A DNA stretch of 64,000 nucleotides from Solanum dulcamara (taxonomy: Eukaryota; Streptophyta; Magnoliopsida; Solanales; Solanaceae), in NCBI RefSeq assembly GCF_947179165.1, contig NC_077247.1, forward strand, positions 13,343,501-13,407,500, in the 5' to 3' direction. This document shows, piece after piece, positions 1-11,893 of the stretch. Both the position numbers and the translations under genes were made by a program. The notes under the pieces were generated by a model. It had not been told where the DNA came from. It searched no databases and saw only the letters and a list, made by a program, of their open reading frames with translations. Position 1 is the stretch's first letter. The number at the start of each line of letters is the position of its first letter.

Positions 1-7
1 TATCAAG

Positions 8-577
8 GTGCCCTGTAAATGGAAAGATTTTGTGGACATGGTGGAAAGCAGCAGACATGATACAAGTATGATTCAGGTCAAATGGAACAGACCCCCTCCT
101 AATTTTATTAAGCTTAATACTGATGGAAGTGCTATCAATAACCCTGGAAGGATAGGAGCAGGTGGTATACTTAGAGATCATAAAGGGGAGCTGATATATG
201 CCTATGCTACTCCACTAGGAGAGGGATCCAATAACCAGGTAGAGGTTCAAGTTGCAGTACTTGGGATTACTTGGTGTATTCAGAATGGATAGAGCAGGGT
301 AATCTTAGAGACTGATTCAAAACTTTTAGTAGGATGGCTGAAGTACAAACTTAGACCACCATGGATCATGATTCAGTACATAACAGAGCTTCAAGAGCTG
401 GTTCAATTATTGGATCAATTCCAATGTAACCATATATATAAGGAAGCCAATTTTCTAGCAGACATAGTTTCAAAATACAGCCATGAAATTGCTAATACTC
501 ACCAGTTCTACACTTACCAGCAACTCCTTTATCCAACCAAAGGATATGTCAAGCTAGACAAACTAGAGATGGCTTGA
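8..577 (+). pseudogene. LINE ORF2 C-terminal RNase H domain, one nonsense codon
   Basis: RNase H removes the RNA strand of the cDNA hybrid during retrotransposition. The frame opens at the first bases and is a single reading frame to the stop at 575, broken once by TAG at 290-292. Before the stop lie the first catalytic Asp (LNTDGS), a Gly-rich beta turn (GAGGILRD) and the conserved Glu (NNQVEVQVA). After it lie the third acidic residue (LETDSKLL) and the last Asp (EANFLADIVSKY). All four acidic positions of an RNase H fold are therefore present, and only the premature stop disrupts it. There is no frameshift. The real ORF2 start is upstream of the window, so the visible part is only the C-terminal 190 codons or so. 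Confidence 0.75.
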
Positions 578-1697
578 TTCAGAAGAAGGAAGCTCAAGAG
601 GATTAAGCAACCTCCATGACAAGCTGCAGTTGGATTAAACTAACCAATGTTATTTCTTCAACATGTCTATTTCTATTTATATCTTTAACTTCTTCTTTAT
701 AAAGGTGAGAGTCTCCCTAGTTTATTTCTTTCCTAGAATAACTAAACTACCACTAGAGGTAAGAATAGAGTAGATTTTCTTATTTGTTTCTTGCTGTGCA
801 GGTACCAGCAGACCTGCAACATTCCATCCAACAGTTGAAGTCCCATTCATATTTGCTTCTTGGTGCAGCATTATGAAGTTACAACTTATGATCCAGCTTT
901 GGAGCTTTTTTTGAAGCTACAACAATCAAGAGCTGCAACACTCCATCTAACAATAGGACTTCCCTTCTTGTTTGCTTTCTATGTGCAGGTAGGGTGCAGG
1001 TATGGTGTAGAGCTGCGGTTCACCATGCATCTTTCCAATAACTTTCTCACACATAAACAAAGATACATTGATCAAGACTCCAATGGAAAACACCCCCTTA
1101 CTTCTTAATATTTTAGGACATTAGTCGAGCGACTTTAAAAAAGTTATTCGACTTAAGTTCCATCAAAGATGTATACCTTCTATACATCTAGAGCTGCAGC
1201 AACATCTATATTCTATGCATGATGCACTCTCAATTCATGGAAAAACTCGGTATGACAAGTCTAAGAAGGACAAAGATGAAAAGAACGATCTCGATCCATG
1301 GAAATTAGAAGTTTCGTATACTTGTTCTTCTTTAATTTAGCTATATGAAATGTAGCTTATTTGAATAGGACTAGTGTAGGTTTCTTTCTTGTATTCACAT
1401 GGAAGGGGAGAGTATCCCTCATTTATGTTTTTCTTAGTCGCATTGTATCCAGAGGAGTCCTCTTATAGGTGTTACTTCTTTTCTAGTTTTTAGGAAGCAC
1501 CTTTTGTACCAGGGATGAGTTAGCTGACCTTAGTAGGTTAGACAACTTATGAACTATCTTAAGAATGGAGGTAAGGTTTATGTCACCCTTCTTCTATTAT
1601 TTCTTTCTCATGTATAATAAAGCTTAGGGGTGATGCTCAACCCCTGACTGTGCATGAGAGGTGAGAGCCTTGTGTAGGGTCTGTTCCTAAAAAAAAG
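578..1697 (+). other. LINE 3' UTR with a divergent internal duplication and poly(A) tail
   Basis: No convincing coding frame is seen here. Around 795-860 and again around 915-985 the same phrase recurs with many changes: AGCTGCAACA or GACCTGCAAC, then CATCYAACA, then TTCTTGTTTGCTTTC or ATTTGCTTC. This suggests an old tandem duplication inside the UTR. The end has an AATAAAG signal at about 1615 and eight A residues before 1698. An 82-codon open frame at 860-1108 overlaps the duplication and looks accidental. Confidence 0.55.
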
Positions 1698-2283
1698 TTC
1701 AATTCTCTCAAGTTTCTCTTAATTCTCTCCAAGGCTAGAACTAGGGAAAAAATCTCCAAGCTTCAATTGAAAGAGATGATTCAAGGTTCCTAGTCAAGGT
1801 ATGTAGGAATTCATCCATGGTTCTTCATCCATCTATGTACTCCCAAAGGTTACTCAATTTTCTCTTCGTGAATTTCTCCTAAATTCTAGTTTTGATCAAT
1901 TTGTATTGGTACAATTCAATTATGCTTTTATTCAATTATAGTGATCTATTTATGCATGATTTAAATTCAATTACATATTTTCAATGAATTTTACAGGACC
2001 CATGCATTATGCTATGAATATCAAGTATGAACTATGAATTTATGATCATGGATGTTATGAATTTTCATGTATGACTTATGAAAGTTATGTATTATGATTC
2101 AAGTACATTTTCAAGTATAAGACCATGAATTTTGAAAGCTCACAATATGCAAGATATCATGATTTGGATGCTTAGCAATGTAAGTATCCACAAGTTCAAG
2201 TTATGATCAGGGTTTTCAAGGAGCTACTATTATAATGTATTTTCATGATGTTGGATTGGTTGATTTACCTTTCCTAATCAATA
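1698..2283 (+). mobile_element. LTR fragment J (chromovirus B family), plus strand
   Basis: Immediately after the LINE tail the sequence follows the middle of the B-family LTR. The phrase CAATTCTCTCAAG plus repeated CTCTCAATTCT-type words matches 36598 onward, and GATGTTGGATTGGTTGATTTACC matches the stretch near 37185. Both LTR ends are missing. The LINE cuts the left side and the tip of element C (TGTTTCGCG at 2284) cuts the right side, so J was the older target for both. Noncoding. Confidence 0.65.
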
Positions 2284-4311
2284 TGTTTCGCGACCCATAC
2301 CTAGGGCCTAGATGTGACATGGCAAATGAGGAACCCAAAGATGATTCACCCAAGCCTCTTAGCATTCATTTAGCCTTAGGTAATAAAAATTAAATTACAA
2401 GCAGAAAATATAAAGGTAAATAAGGACTATGGGGAAATATCATAGAAAACATCAATAGTCAAGATTTGTCTTACATTTGTCCAACGATACCTCTAGTCTC
2501 AGACTTAGTGGGGGATAAGACATGTTTCTTGCTCACCCTCAATCAAAATAGAAATAAAGTAACATGATAGATGCCTAACTATCTAAACATAACATAAGCT
2601 ACAAAGAAAAGGAATATTATTTCCGAAAAATGGGAACTCACCAAATAGTAGCCTTCAGACAATCCCGACTAGCCATGTTGAGGAGAATGAGGAGGAAAGC
2701 TGGTCCCCTAGATGGTAATATCATGTAGGAAAAAGAATATGCATTAGTACTTTGAATATACTAAGTATTTAGGAATAAAATATAGTGGAAAACATTAGGA
2801 CAATTATGAAGTATAGTACATAGATAAGTGCATGTACGAGTAATCAAATCAATAATATTTAAATCATACATATGTGGGAAGATGACTATAACTGACATTA
2901 AAACCATGTGAGCTATAACATGGAATCCAATGTAAACCCCTACATTAGAAGACGAGACTACTTGCCAAGGTAGAGCTACGTCAACATTCATTTGTTTAAC
3001 AATAGATGGCCATTTGTGGATCCACTAGCCTAGCCTACAAGGCCTTCTATATTGGCACATAGTTAATGAAACAAGAGTTGCTACTAGGATTCCTTTACCA
3101 AACCTCATCTCAAGCCTTATTCGGTGCTAAGTCAAATCACACGAAATAGTATATTGTAGTAACATAATCATACACATAATTTAGGACATCAAATCATCAT
3201 TCAGTAGAATAGATCCTTAAAAGCTTTAGTGATTCAAGTATACAAGAATTGTCCTTATCGCATAAAGAACTCATTATCTTAGGTGAGAAAGCCTCTCACC
3301 AACATTTATCATTTCATTCAAAACTCTCTTAATCATAGTCATTAGCTTTTATAAATATTTAATTGGAGTCCACCACCTTCAAATCATGCTATAAAGAAAC
3401 TAGAGTAAAACTAGGTGGGTTCAAGTCAATTCAACTTTCAAACATGTATGCAAATGACATTATGCATAAACACTATGAAATTCATTAATTAAAATCATGC
3501 TATAAACAACACATCATGAATCTCAAGAACCATTAAGGAACTAAGTAGAGAAAATACTTGTCAACCTTCAATCTATGCATTTGAAATCATATTGCATCAA
3601 AATAAACTAATAATTGATGGTTTAATCATGATTCATGCTATTAAGTAGAATTTAGAATAACCCTTAGGAAGTTCTTACTTGAAATCAAAAGATTTAGTTG
3701 AATAGGGTTTTGGGCTCCATGGGTAGAAGAACCAATGGATAAAGACCCACATACCTTGATATATTTTGACTTTAAGATTTGAAGAGGAACTTGATCTTGA
3801 GGGACGTTAGTAGATGCTTGGTGATTAAGAAAGCTTTGAGAAGAACCTTTGGGAGGGAAGGGTTTTATAAATTAGAGTTAATGTGAGAATGAGGGGTTTA
3901 AGAATGCTTAGGGTCAGTAATTAGGGAGGACTTAGTCCCAAAACTTCCATATTTACTAATAAAACTTAGGGAAGGACAATAATACACTTCTTTAAAACTA
4001 ATCGGACAGACCCTACAAATGGGTCCTTACGAGTCGTAGACCCTTTTATGACTTATAGAAAGGACTCATTCTACAAGTTTGAGAACCCCTAAAAACCAAT
4101 TCTCTACACCACTTCTACGACTAGTTTTAATGAGTTATCAACTTGATTATGGGTCGTAGGCCCAAGTCATCTTGTTGATCCTAAGAAAACCTGCAAATCC
4201 TAAGTTCTGAATTTCTTTTATGAGGTGTGTCTATGACTCATCACACTCTCTATGAGTCATCAACTTTGCATGTAGACTCATTTTCTCACTTAGTCAAATT
4301 CCAAACATCAA

Positions 4312-5345
4312 CATCAGAATGGCACCAGGCGAGGGCATGCGCGAGATAGGCACATGGCACCAAGCAAACTTGCGCGAGTCAGGAGCATGGCATCAGGAAT
4401 AAGCATGCACGAGTTAGGCGCATGGCACAAGGCAGACAGGCACATGGCATCAGGCGGGCATGTGCCAGATAGGCGCATGGCACCGGCCGGGCATGCGTGC
4501 AGGCAAGGGGTTGGTATTGGCAGACATGCGTGCAGGCATGGGCATGCCAAGGCCAAGGCTGAGGGACATGGGAATGCAGTGTCATGGTGTTGGCATGACA
4601 GTACGGGCAAGGCATTGGCATGATGCTAGTAAGTCAGTATGGGCAAGGCATTGGCTTGACGCTAGCAAGACTGTGCGAGCAAGGCAGTGACATGGTGCTG
4701 GCACGATAATGGCAAGGAGATGGCATGGGAAAATGCTGCTAAGTGTTGAGGCAAAGCTTTGAAGGGAAATTTGGCCAGGGCCAAGGTGCTGGCACGATGA
4801 GGCACATGCGATGGTTGGCAGTGTGCGAGGCACACGCGCGGCAGTTGGCAGTTTTTGAGGACTTCACCCATGAACTCCAAAATTCATGGTCACGTTTCCT
4901 AGACTGTTTCCCCATGTTCCCTTGTAAGTGCAGGCACATGACCATGCACGTCCCCGCCCCCTTAGTACTGTAATCACTTTGGCAACTTGTATATATAGGC
5001 CTATAGAATGTCTAAGGCAAAGTAGCAAGAGTGTTCATATGAGTAAGAGTGTTTTTGGGCGAGAAGAACATTTGTGAGCCTTTGTTTCGGAGGAAGTAGA
5101 AACAAGTCTTGTGAGACTTTCCATATACATGAGAGTCCTTTGTAAATCTGAGTAAGAGATTAATAAAGGTTGGGCCAAGTTAGCATGTATCTTTGTGTGT
5201 TGTTTCTGCGTGCGTGTGTTTGACTCTTATATATTCTAAGTGTCAAACATTTTTGAGGGAAAGTAGGTTAAGGTCGGCTGAGAGTTGACTGCCTAGCAGA
5301 GGTATTTTGAGGCAAAAGTTAAGGCAAAAAAGTACCCCCGTTAGC
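4312..5345 (+). mobile_element. GC-rich insertion K inside the LTR of C, with its own promoter-like end
   Basis: The C LTR follows the B LTR for about 65 bp from 5409 downward and then diverges near 5345. Family similarity resumes at about 4300. The block between is unlike everything around it. 4312-4830 is GC-rich, CpG-containing, and built of loosely repeated GGCATGG, GGCACGAG and GCAAGGC words. 4980-5170 is a compact plus-strand promoter and poly(A) region. No TG...CA ends, TSD or coding domain could be fixed, so it may be a short non-autonomous element, a captured host promoter, or a diverged LTR segment. Overlapping frames on both strands are low-complexity shadows. Confidence 0.4.
4989..5167 (+). 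promoter_or_regulatory. TATA box and polyadenylation signal in K
   Basis: TATATATA at 4990-4997 lies in the setting TTGTATATATAGGCC, a good plant TATA context. About 165 bp downstream is AATAAA at 5162-5167, followed by T- and GT-rich sequence. This spacing resembles the U3-R arrangement of a short LTR on the plus strand, opposite to the LTR of C that contains it. Confidence 0.5.
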
Positions 5346-5409
5346 TGATACAGTCCACTTTCTTGAAATTTTTCCTTCGTTTTGACTTTTTGACTTATGG
5401 GGTCTTACA

Positions 5410-5423
5410 GTATCTTCCCTTTG
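5410..5423 (-). other. Polypurine tract of element C
   Basis: On the minus strand CAAAGGGAAGATAC directly precedes the LTR tip TGTAAGACC. It is preceded by GGATGAATG, which corresponds to the GAGGACGAATGTTC context upstream of the PPT in elements B and H. It primes plus-strand DNA synthesis. Confidence 0.7.
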
Positions 5424-5689
5424 AGATCATTCATCCTTGAATAAGATTCAACTAGTATGGAAAGGATATGGAATGAGAACTAGCAACCCAACATGAATAC
5501 AATGACACATAAAATGCATACACCAAGAGATTTTCATACTTAACATAAAACATGACTTGAAAACCAACTTTATACACATCAATGCATATGAAAGACTTAG
5601 GAAAAATTGAAAACATAAGAGTTTAAAACAATTTGAGCATGAACAACTTAGCACCTTAGGCTTGAGTAGAGTGAAAGAGATGAGGTTAT

Positions 5690-7140
5690 CACTTCATCCC
5701 ATGTAGCACTTTCAACTTGTTGATTCCTCTAAAGGACCTTGATGGATGCAACTTTCTTGTTCCTCAATCTCTTGACTTGGCGATCTAAAATTTTAATTGG
5801 GACAACTTTATCAATCAAGGTTTCTTGAACAATCACTACTTCTAAAGGTACAATGGAACTTGGATCACCTACACATTTTCTCAATATAGATACATGGAAT
5901 ACCGGATGAACTACAACCATTTCCAGTAGCACTTCTAACTCATAAGCAACCTTGTCAACACGTCTCAAGATCCTATAAGGCCTCAGATACTTAGGCTCAA
6001 CTTTCCCTTTTTTCCAAGCTGAACTATAAGTTTCATGGGTGAAACCTTCAAATAGACCCAATCATACACACTAAACTCAAGGTCCCTTCTCCTAGTATTG
6101 GAATAGGAATTTTGCCTACTTTGAGCCATCTTCAACATTTCTCTAATGACCCTCACCTTCTCCAAAGCATCAACTACCAAGTCGGGACCCAATAAACTCA
6201 TCTTACCCACTTTGAACCAACTTACCGGAGACCTACATCGTCTTATATACAAGGCATCAAATGGTGCCTTCTCGATGCTTGAGTGGTAGTTATTGTTGTA
6301 AGCAAACTCAATAAGCAGTAGATGGTTATCCCAACTCCCTTTAAGCTCCAACACACAAGCCCGTAACATATCTTCTAGTGTTTGAATTATCTATTTGGCT
6401 TGCCCATCGATTTGATGATGGAATGCGGTACTTAGATTTACTTTAGTACCAAGTCCCCTTTGAAATGATTTGAAAAAATAAGAAGTGAATTGGGTACCAC
6501 GATCTGAAATAATTGACAATGTCACTCTATGCAACCTTACCAATTACCTAATGTACAACTTAGCATAATCCTTGACATTATAAGAAGTCTTGACCGATAC
6601 AAATTGAGCCAACTTTGTCATCCTATCGACCACCACCTAAATCGAGTCATGATGTTTTCGATTATAAGGCAATCCTACTACAAAGCCCATGTTCACATCT
6701 TTCCATTTTCATGTGGGGGTTCAATATCTTGTGATAGGCCACCCGACTATTGGTGTTCGGCCTTGACATGTTAACAATTTGGGAACTCGGCCACGAACTT
6801 TGCTATGTCCCTTTTCATGCCTCCCTACCAATAGATATCCTTTAAATCTCGGTAAAATTTGTTCGAACCAAAGTGAATAGAATCTGAGGAATTATGAGCC
6901 TCTTTCAAGATCAAACCCCTTAGGCCATCCATATCCGGAACGCATAATCAGCCCTGGTAATAAAGTACCCTATCTCCCCCTTGTGAAAAGACTTCTACTT
7001 TCTTCTCTCCCACCAATTTCTTTAACTCCACCAATGACAGATCAAGGTATTGCTTTGAATTGAAATCCACTACCAAAGACGATTCGGACCCATTTTGTAC
7101 TAACACGCCACCATCATCGGAACCTGTCAACTTCACCCCT
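5690..7140 (-). pseudogene. Integrase and chromodomain-like C-terminus of C, inactivated
   Basis: Integrase inserts the cDNA. From high to low coordinates are a pre-integrase segment (SQGGDRVLYYQG, near 6955), a zinc-finger region whose CPNC has become FPNC followed by a stop, the DDE core, and the C-terminal region with PYRILRRVDKVAYELE, HPVFHVSILRKC and the chromodomain-like ILDRQVKRLRNKK near 5750. The first catalytic Asp is changed (NMDF to NMGF), the second is kept (IISDRGTQFT) and the catalytic Glu is lost (QAER to QAK plus stop). A frameshift separates the core part ending near 5983 from the tail beginning near 6061. The last residues to about 5690 are out of frame. Enzymatically dead. 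Confidence 0.8.
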
Positions 7141-8332
7141 AATCTAGCTAACTAATGAAATTCCCTTACCAACTCCCTCTTCCCTTCATCAACATGAGTC
7201 ACACTCCCCATAGACACCCTACTAAGTATATTAGTGACAACATTGGCATTACCTATATGATAATGCACACTCATTTCATAATCCTTGAGGATTTCAAATC
7301 ACTCCTTTGACTTAGGTTGAGGTCCATTTGGGTGAAGACATATTGGAGAGTTTTGTGATTGGTAAATACATCAACATGTACCCCATAGTGGTAATGCCTC
7401 CAAATCTTTAGAGCCAATACAGTGGCCGCTAACTCCAAATTATGGGTAAGGTAGTTACGCTTATGTACCTTCCATTGCCTAGAAGTATAGGCTATAACTT
7501 TGCCATTTTGCATCAAGACACAACCCAAACCGACCCTTGAAGCATCGTAACATACAACAAACCCTTCTAATCCTTCTAGTAGAGTTAAAATAAGAGCAGG
7601 AGTAAGTCGATCTTTCAAATTTTGGAAACTCTTTTCACACCCACCCATCCATTGTAACTTCGCCTTCTTTTGGGTTAATTTTGTCAAATGAGATAAAATA
7701 GAAGAGAACCCTTCGACGAACCTTCTATAATACCCCTCTAGACCCAAAAATCTCCTAACATTTGAATGAGACAATGGTCTAGGCCAATTTATTACCACTC
7801 CGTCTACATAGGATCAATGTTGATTCCCTCTTCAGACACTATGTGATCAAGGAAAGCCACCTCTTTCAACCAAGATTCGCATTTACTAAACTTGGCAAAT
7901 AATTATGTATCCCTCAAGGTTTGAAGCACAATCCTCTAATGACTCTTATATTCTTCCTCACCTTTATAGTAAATCAAAATATCATCAATGAAGACCACTA
8001 CAAATATATCAAGGTAGGGTTTGAATACCCTATTAATTAGATCCATAAACACCACTGGTGCATTCATCTATCCAAACAACCTTGGGAATGTCACACTCCC
8101 TTAACCTTAATTGATGGTAGTCATACCGGAGATCAACCTTTGAGAAACTTCTTGCCCCTTCTAATTTTTCAAATAGGTCATCTATCCTAGGAATTGGATA
8201 TTTGTTCTTAATTGTCACCTTGTTCAATTGATAGTAGTCTATGCACAATCAAAGTGACCCATCCTTCTTTCTCACAAACAACACAGGAGCACCCCATGGA
8301 GAAATACATGGTCTTATGAATCCTATTTCCAT
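7141..8332 (-). pseudogene. Reverse transcriptase and RNase H of C, 5' truncated and frameshifted
   Basis: RT copies the element RNA. Visible from the 5' side are GFIRP and [13 protein letters not shown] (8330-8260), [19 protein letters not shown] and [10 protein letters not shown], then a gap of about 50 bp after RECDIPK that removes the RTRYGHYE segment and shifts the frame. Next comes the catalytic [10 protein letters not shown] (near 7970), followed by [13 protein letters not shown] and the RNase H with [13 protein letters not shown] and [11 protein letters not shown] (7800-7271). RNase H Asp in YTDHK has become Asn. Several stops lie between 7800 and 7960. The N-terminal fingers are missing at the 8332 junction. 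Confidence 0.82.
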
Positions 8333-9967
8333 GGGACACAAGCAAGTTCCAATATGAGTGAGATGTGTATAGTAGAATGAACCAGCAGATGGAAAAACTA
8401 CGTCTACCTCCTACAAGTTGTGTCTGAATGGTTGTGCAACCTACGGATATGTATATACAAGCATCAGGCTAAGTTAGTAAATACATGTAAAAGGAATAGG
8501 AGTTCAATAATGACAATGCGATTATGATATTTTGGGAGACTCTACTGAGAGATGCGAAGATAGGTTAAGCCAAACTATCGAGATGGAGTTAGTACTACGG
8601 GCAAACTAAGACATGGCCACGGTTGGACCAAAGATCTACCCCGACATTGATTATAGGATAAGGGGAGAAACGGCAAGGTAACACATAAGACCAAGCGAGA
8701 TGACACTAAGATATTTCTTAGGTTAAGTTGAATACCTTCTCGCATTCTCTTGATATGAGCTCCCTTCTCTTGATATGTACTTGGTATGAAAATGAGATTA
8801 TGATGCCATAGTTGTTCACCGAGCCCCAGGATGGGCCGGGTATGAAATATATACATGATGACCACATGAAGGAAAGTACAAACTATATAGAGCTTATTCT
8901 CTTTCTTTTTCTGGCATGTCTTAGTTGTAAGTTAAATATGATATGAGCTCCAGGGTAACTCCATTCTTAAGCATCTCTTATTTACTTCTGAATATTGAAC
9001 TCTTATAGTAGTTGAACTATTTCCCTGGGAACTTCTATATATTAAAGAGGTAACCAATGTACAGGCTCCAAGTCTTAAAGACTATATGATAACAAGTGTT
9101 TCTGATTCCATAAGCGACTTGGCCTTACCTTGGTATATGTCTAGGGTCCCAAAGATTACAACTGACATAGCCCATAATGGCATTTAGAGGACACTCGAGA
9201 GGATTACACCGCTACTCGGGTCCTCAGACAAAAGTTTTATCTTCTTATACGGTCAAGTATCTGGTAATGTTTTAAATTGCATATGGTTACTCACTACTTT
9301 ACTCGTGCATACTGTAACCCTTCTATCACTCAGTCCCGGGCCAGGGTATGTTCTCATGCACAGTTTACTGCATTATTCACTAAGTCCCTCACTAGAGGGC
9401 TAGGGAACATATGTATATATATGATGATGTGTTGTAATAAGGTGGTGATGACGCCGGGCCTATGATGGTCCTACAGATATGATTCATCGGACCTCTGAAT
9501 ATGATGTTATATTGCATAATTTGAGCATGCATACTTTTTATGATTCACAGGGTATAGGTACAGATTCCTGATTTGATATTTTATCCCCTGTTTCTCTATT
9601 GCAGATATGCTTCCAGTTGTATTATGTTATGTTTTAGATACTCAATACATATTTTGAACTGGCCCCCTTTCTTCAGGGGGGCTACATTTCATGCTCGCAA
9701 GTACAAATACAGGTTTTGGGAGTCCGTCAATTTAAGATTCTGTTCAGCTCAGCTGGAAGAGGCTCTATTGTATCAGAGCCTAGTTTTTGATATTGGCCAC
9801 TGATGTATATAATGGTTTTTTTATTCAGGGGTACGGCGGGGGCCCTGTCCCGCCATATGTTGTCGTTGATATTTTTAGAGGTCCACAAACGTGTATATGT
9901 GGGTTGTATATGTCAATTTATTCAGCTGGGTCTAGCTAATGTATTATACGTATTGTTATGCTATGGC
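8333..9967 (+). mobile_element. Deleted duplicate of element H (internal piece joined to LTR piece)
   Basis: 8331-8748 is a near copy of 11475-11893, and 8758-9967 is a near copy of about 15080-16290, the latter inside the 3' LTR of H. The two parts are fused at about 8748-8758, so this stretch is a copy of H running from internal sequence to LTR with roughly 3.2 kb missing in the middle. After 9967 similarity to the LTR stops and decayed internal sequence begins. The junction with C at 8331 carries ATGGGA, the same word that begins the repeat at 11475 and that flanks the H LTR at 16525. Noncoding; open frames here are accidental. Confidence 0.65.
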
Positions 9968-11474
9968 ATCCTTGTTTATACATTATTATTATGGATATTG
10001 ACAGCCCTATGTGGATGCGATATGAGATGATATTGGAAGCCCTGTGTCTCCAGCCGTATTTGCGTCGTAGGAAAAACAAGGGGAGCTTAGGTTGATGGGT
10101 AAGATGTCCAGCAATGGAGTTTCACTCTTTTTGAAAAGTACCAAGCCCCCAACTCTTAGTTGAGAATTAGGTAAGTTGTTCATGACTCGAGGATAAACTT
10201 AGGGGGAGGCCATATGGGTCCTGTGATGTTTAAGAGATTCTAGTTTCTTCCAACGATGGTTGGAAAATTGTTTATGATAACAGTTTATTAGTTCACCACC
10301 AACTAACTAGAGGAAGAATGCTAACAGAAGCACTTCAGAGAGATGTTATGAATTGAATAGGAGTATGAGTTAAAAGGGGATATGTAAGTATGAATTTAAA
10401 GGTGTAGTACAACAATACGGGGATAAAGCAAGACCACTAGTAAGGCACACTTGGTATGGGTTGACTAAGTCAAAAGCCTGTGTTAGTTACACAGTAAAGG
10501 CAAGGGGCATAAGGTATAAAGAAATGATACATGTACACAATGTCGCCCCGAAAATAGTGGAACCCTTAAGAGACGAAGAAGGCAAACTTAAGAAATAATT
10601 GGTGTAACCTACATTCACCCTACGGAACAAAGGATGTAGGTTGGGATAAAGCTACTACTTCAAGAAAACGTTGAACAGTTATCATCGGAATACTAGCACT
10701 GCCTAATTGGAATTGGAATGACTACATGTGCTAATTAATTCTTGGATGAATACATGTAGAAGGTGGCCTTTGACAAGTTATTCCATGAGTCCCATTACTC
10801 AAGTACAGATTAATAGATGAGGTGTCGCACTATGTATGAAACGGTTCTTGATGCTTCGTGATTTAGCCAAGGTTCCATACATGGATAGTTAGGTTATAAA
10901 ATATGCAAAGAGATGGAGACATGATACAGTATCAAGTAGATTGGGGAAGGAGATTGGATGAAATTGAGACTGGACATAGAGACATAGAGCAAGGTATAAG
11001 CAGATAAAGGTGTAAGTACCCTCTAAAGGGGGGAAGTCAATGAGAAAAATTGCAAAGGTAAGGTGGAGGCAATTGATATGGCAACATATTCAATATGGAT
11101 GTTTAAATTTCAATAAAATCTCTTAATGAACCAAGTTAGGAAGGTCTGGAAGTCACCAATAATTGGATGAAAGCCAGAATGCTATGTAAGGCAGTGGTAA
11201 GAAGTTTTTAACAAGACCTTGAATGACATAACACTAGAAGGTGGGTGCGTATAAAAAGAAAATGGCATAGCAATGAAAGGATATCGAATAACTCAAGAGA
11301 CACTATGGAGGATAATGACATCATCCTAGACCAAAAGCCAAAATGATGGCTATAGAGATGGTCGCAAAGGATGTTGTGACAAATGCATAACCAAGGAAAA
11401 GAAATAGAAAACCTCCTATGGTAGGAGATGAGAAGAGTAAAGAGTGAGTAAGGGAAAATAAAGAAGTATAGTAA

Positions 11475-11893
11475 GATGGGACACAAGCAAGTTCCAATAT
11501 GAGTGAGATGTGTATAGTAGAATGAACCAGCAGATGGAAAAACTACGTCTACCTCCTACAAGTTGTGTCTGAATGGTTGTGCAAGCTACGGATATGTATA
11601 TACAAGCATCAGGCTAAGTTAGTAAATACATGTAAAAGGAATAGGAGTTCAATAATGACAATACAATTATGATATTTTGGGAGACTCTACTGAGAGATGC
11701 GAAGATAGGTTAAGCCAAACTATCGAGATGGAGTTAGTACTACGGGCAAACTAAGACATGGCCACGGTTCGACCAAAGATTTACCCCGACATTGATTATA
11801 GGATAAAGGGAGAAACGGCAAGGTAACACATGAGACCAAGCGAGATGACGCTAAGATATTTCTTAGGTTAAGTTGAATACCTTCTCGTATTCT
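11475..11893 (+). repeat. Direct repeat shared with 8331-8748
   Basis: About 415 bp, starting ATGGGACACAAGCAAG, is repeated at 8331-8748 with only scattered substitutions seen by eye (for example accttctcgCattctc against accttctcgTattctc at the right end). Same orientation, 3.1 kb apart. No coding domain recognised. It marks the duplicated internal segment of H. Confidence 0.85.

Larger units (their letters stand above)
1..1697 (+). mobile_element. 3' portion of an L1-type plant LINE (element A)
   Basis: The segment starts inside the coding region of a non-LTR retrotransposon and runs to its 3' end. It holds an RNase H domain of the kind found at the C-terminus of plant LINE ORF2, a long 3' UTR, an AATAAA-type signal near 1616, and a run of eight A at about 1690-1697. 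The next base begins an unrelated LTR fragment, so the A-run marks the insertion edge. The 5' end lies outside the window and no target-site duplication can be checked. A stand-alone RNase H-like gene is possible, but the terminal A-tract and the junction with LTR sequence favour a LINE. Confidence 0.7.
2284..5409 (-). repeat. 3' LTR of element C
   Basis: Read on the minus strand it starts TGTAAGACCCC at 5409 and ends GGGTCGCGAAACA at 2284, giving 3126 bp. It is homologous to the B LTR over several blocks. The segment near 2940-3030 (minus strand) parallels 37380-37500 with the phrase TTACATTGGATTCCAT, and 2640-2720 parallels about 37780-37870. Near 4020-4290 are degenerate copies of the CTACGAGTCGTAG-like motif typical of this family. 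It is longer than the B LTR because of a GC-rich block of about 1 kb (4312-5345) near its start. Confidence 0.75.
2284..8332 (-). mobile_element. Truncated Tekay/Del-type chromovirus C (3' LTR, PPT, pol)
   Basis: On the minus strand the order is RT, RNase H, integrase with chromodomain-like tail, PPT, 3' LTR. This is the gene order of a Ty3/gypsy chromovirus. The LTR is bounded by TG at 2284 and CA at 5408-5409 in plus-strand view. The 5' half (5' LTR, gag, protease and RT N-terminus) is gone: the RT frame stops being recognisable at about 8332, where H-family sequence starts. Several frameshifts and two lost integrase catalytic residues show the copy is dead. Confidence 0.8.

Noticed and set aside
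4314..4880. Overlapping open frames on both strands in the GC-rich block
   Set aside because: All frames reflect the same short GGCATGG-type repeat, differ in every frame and have no domain. They are a composition effect.
8575..8865. 96-codon minus-strand frame, and a similar one at 11720-11914
   Set aside because: It lies on the non-coding strand of a duplicated H segment, shows no domain and is not preserved in length in the second copy.
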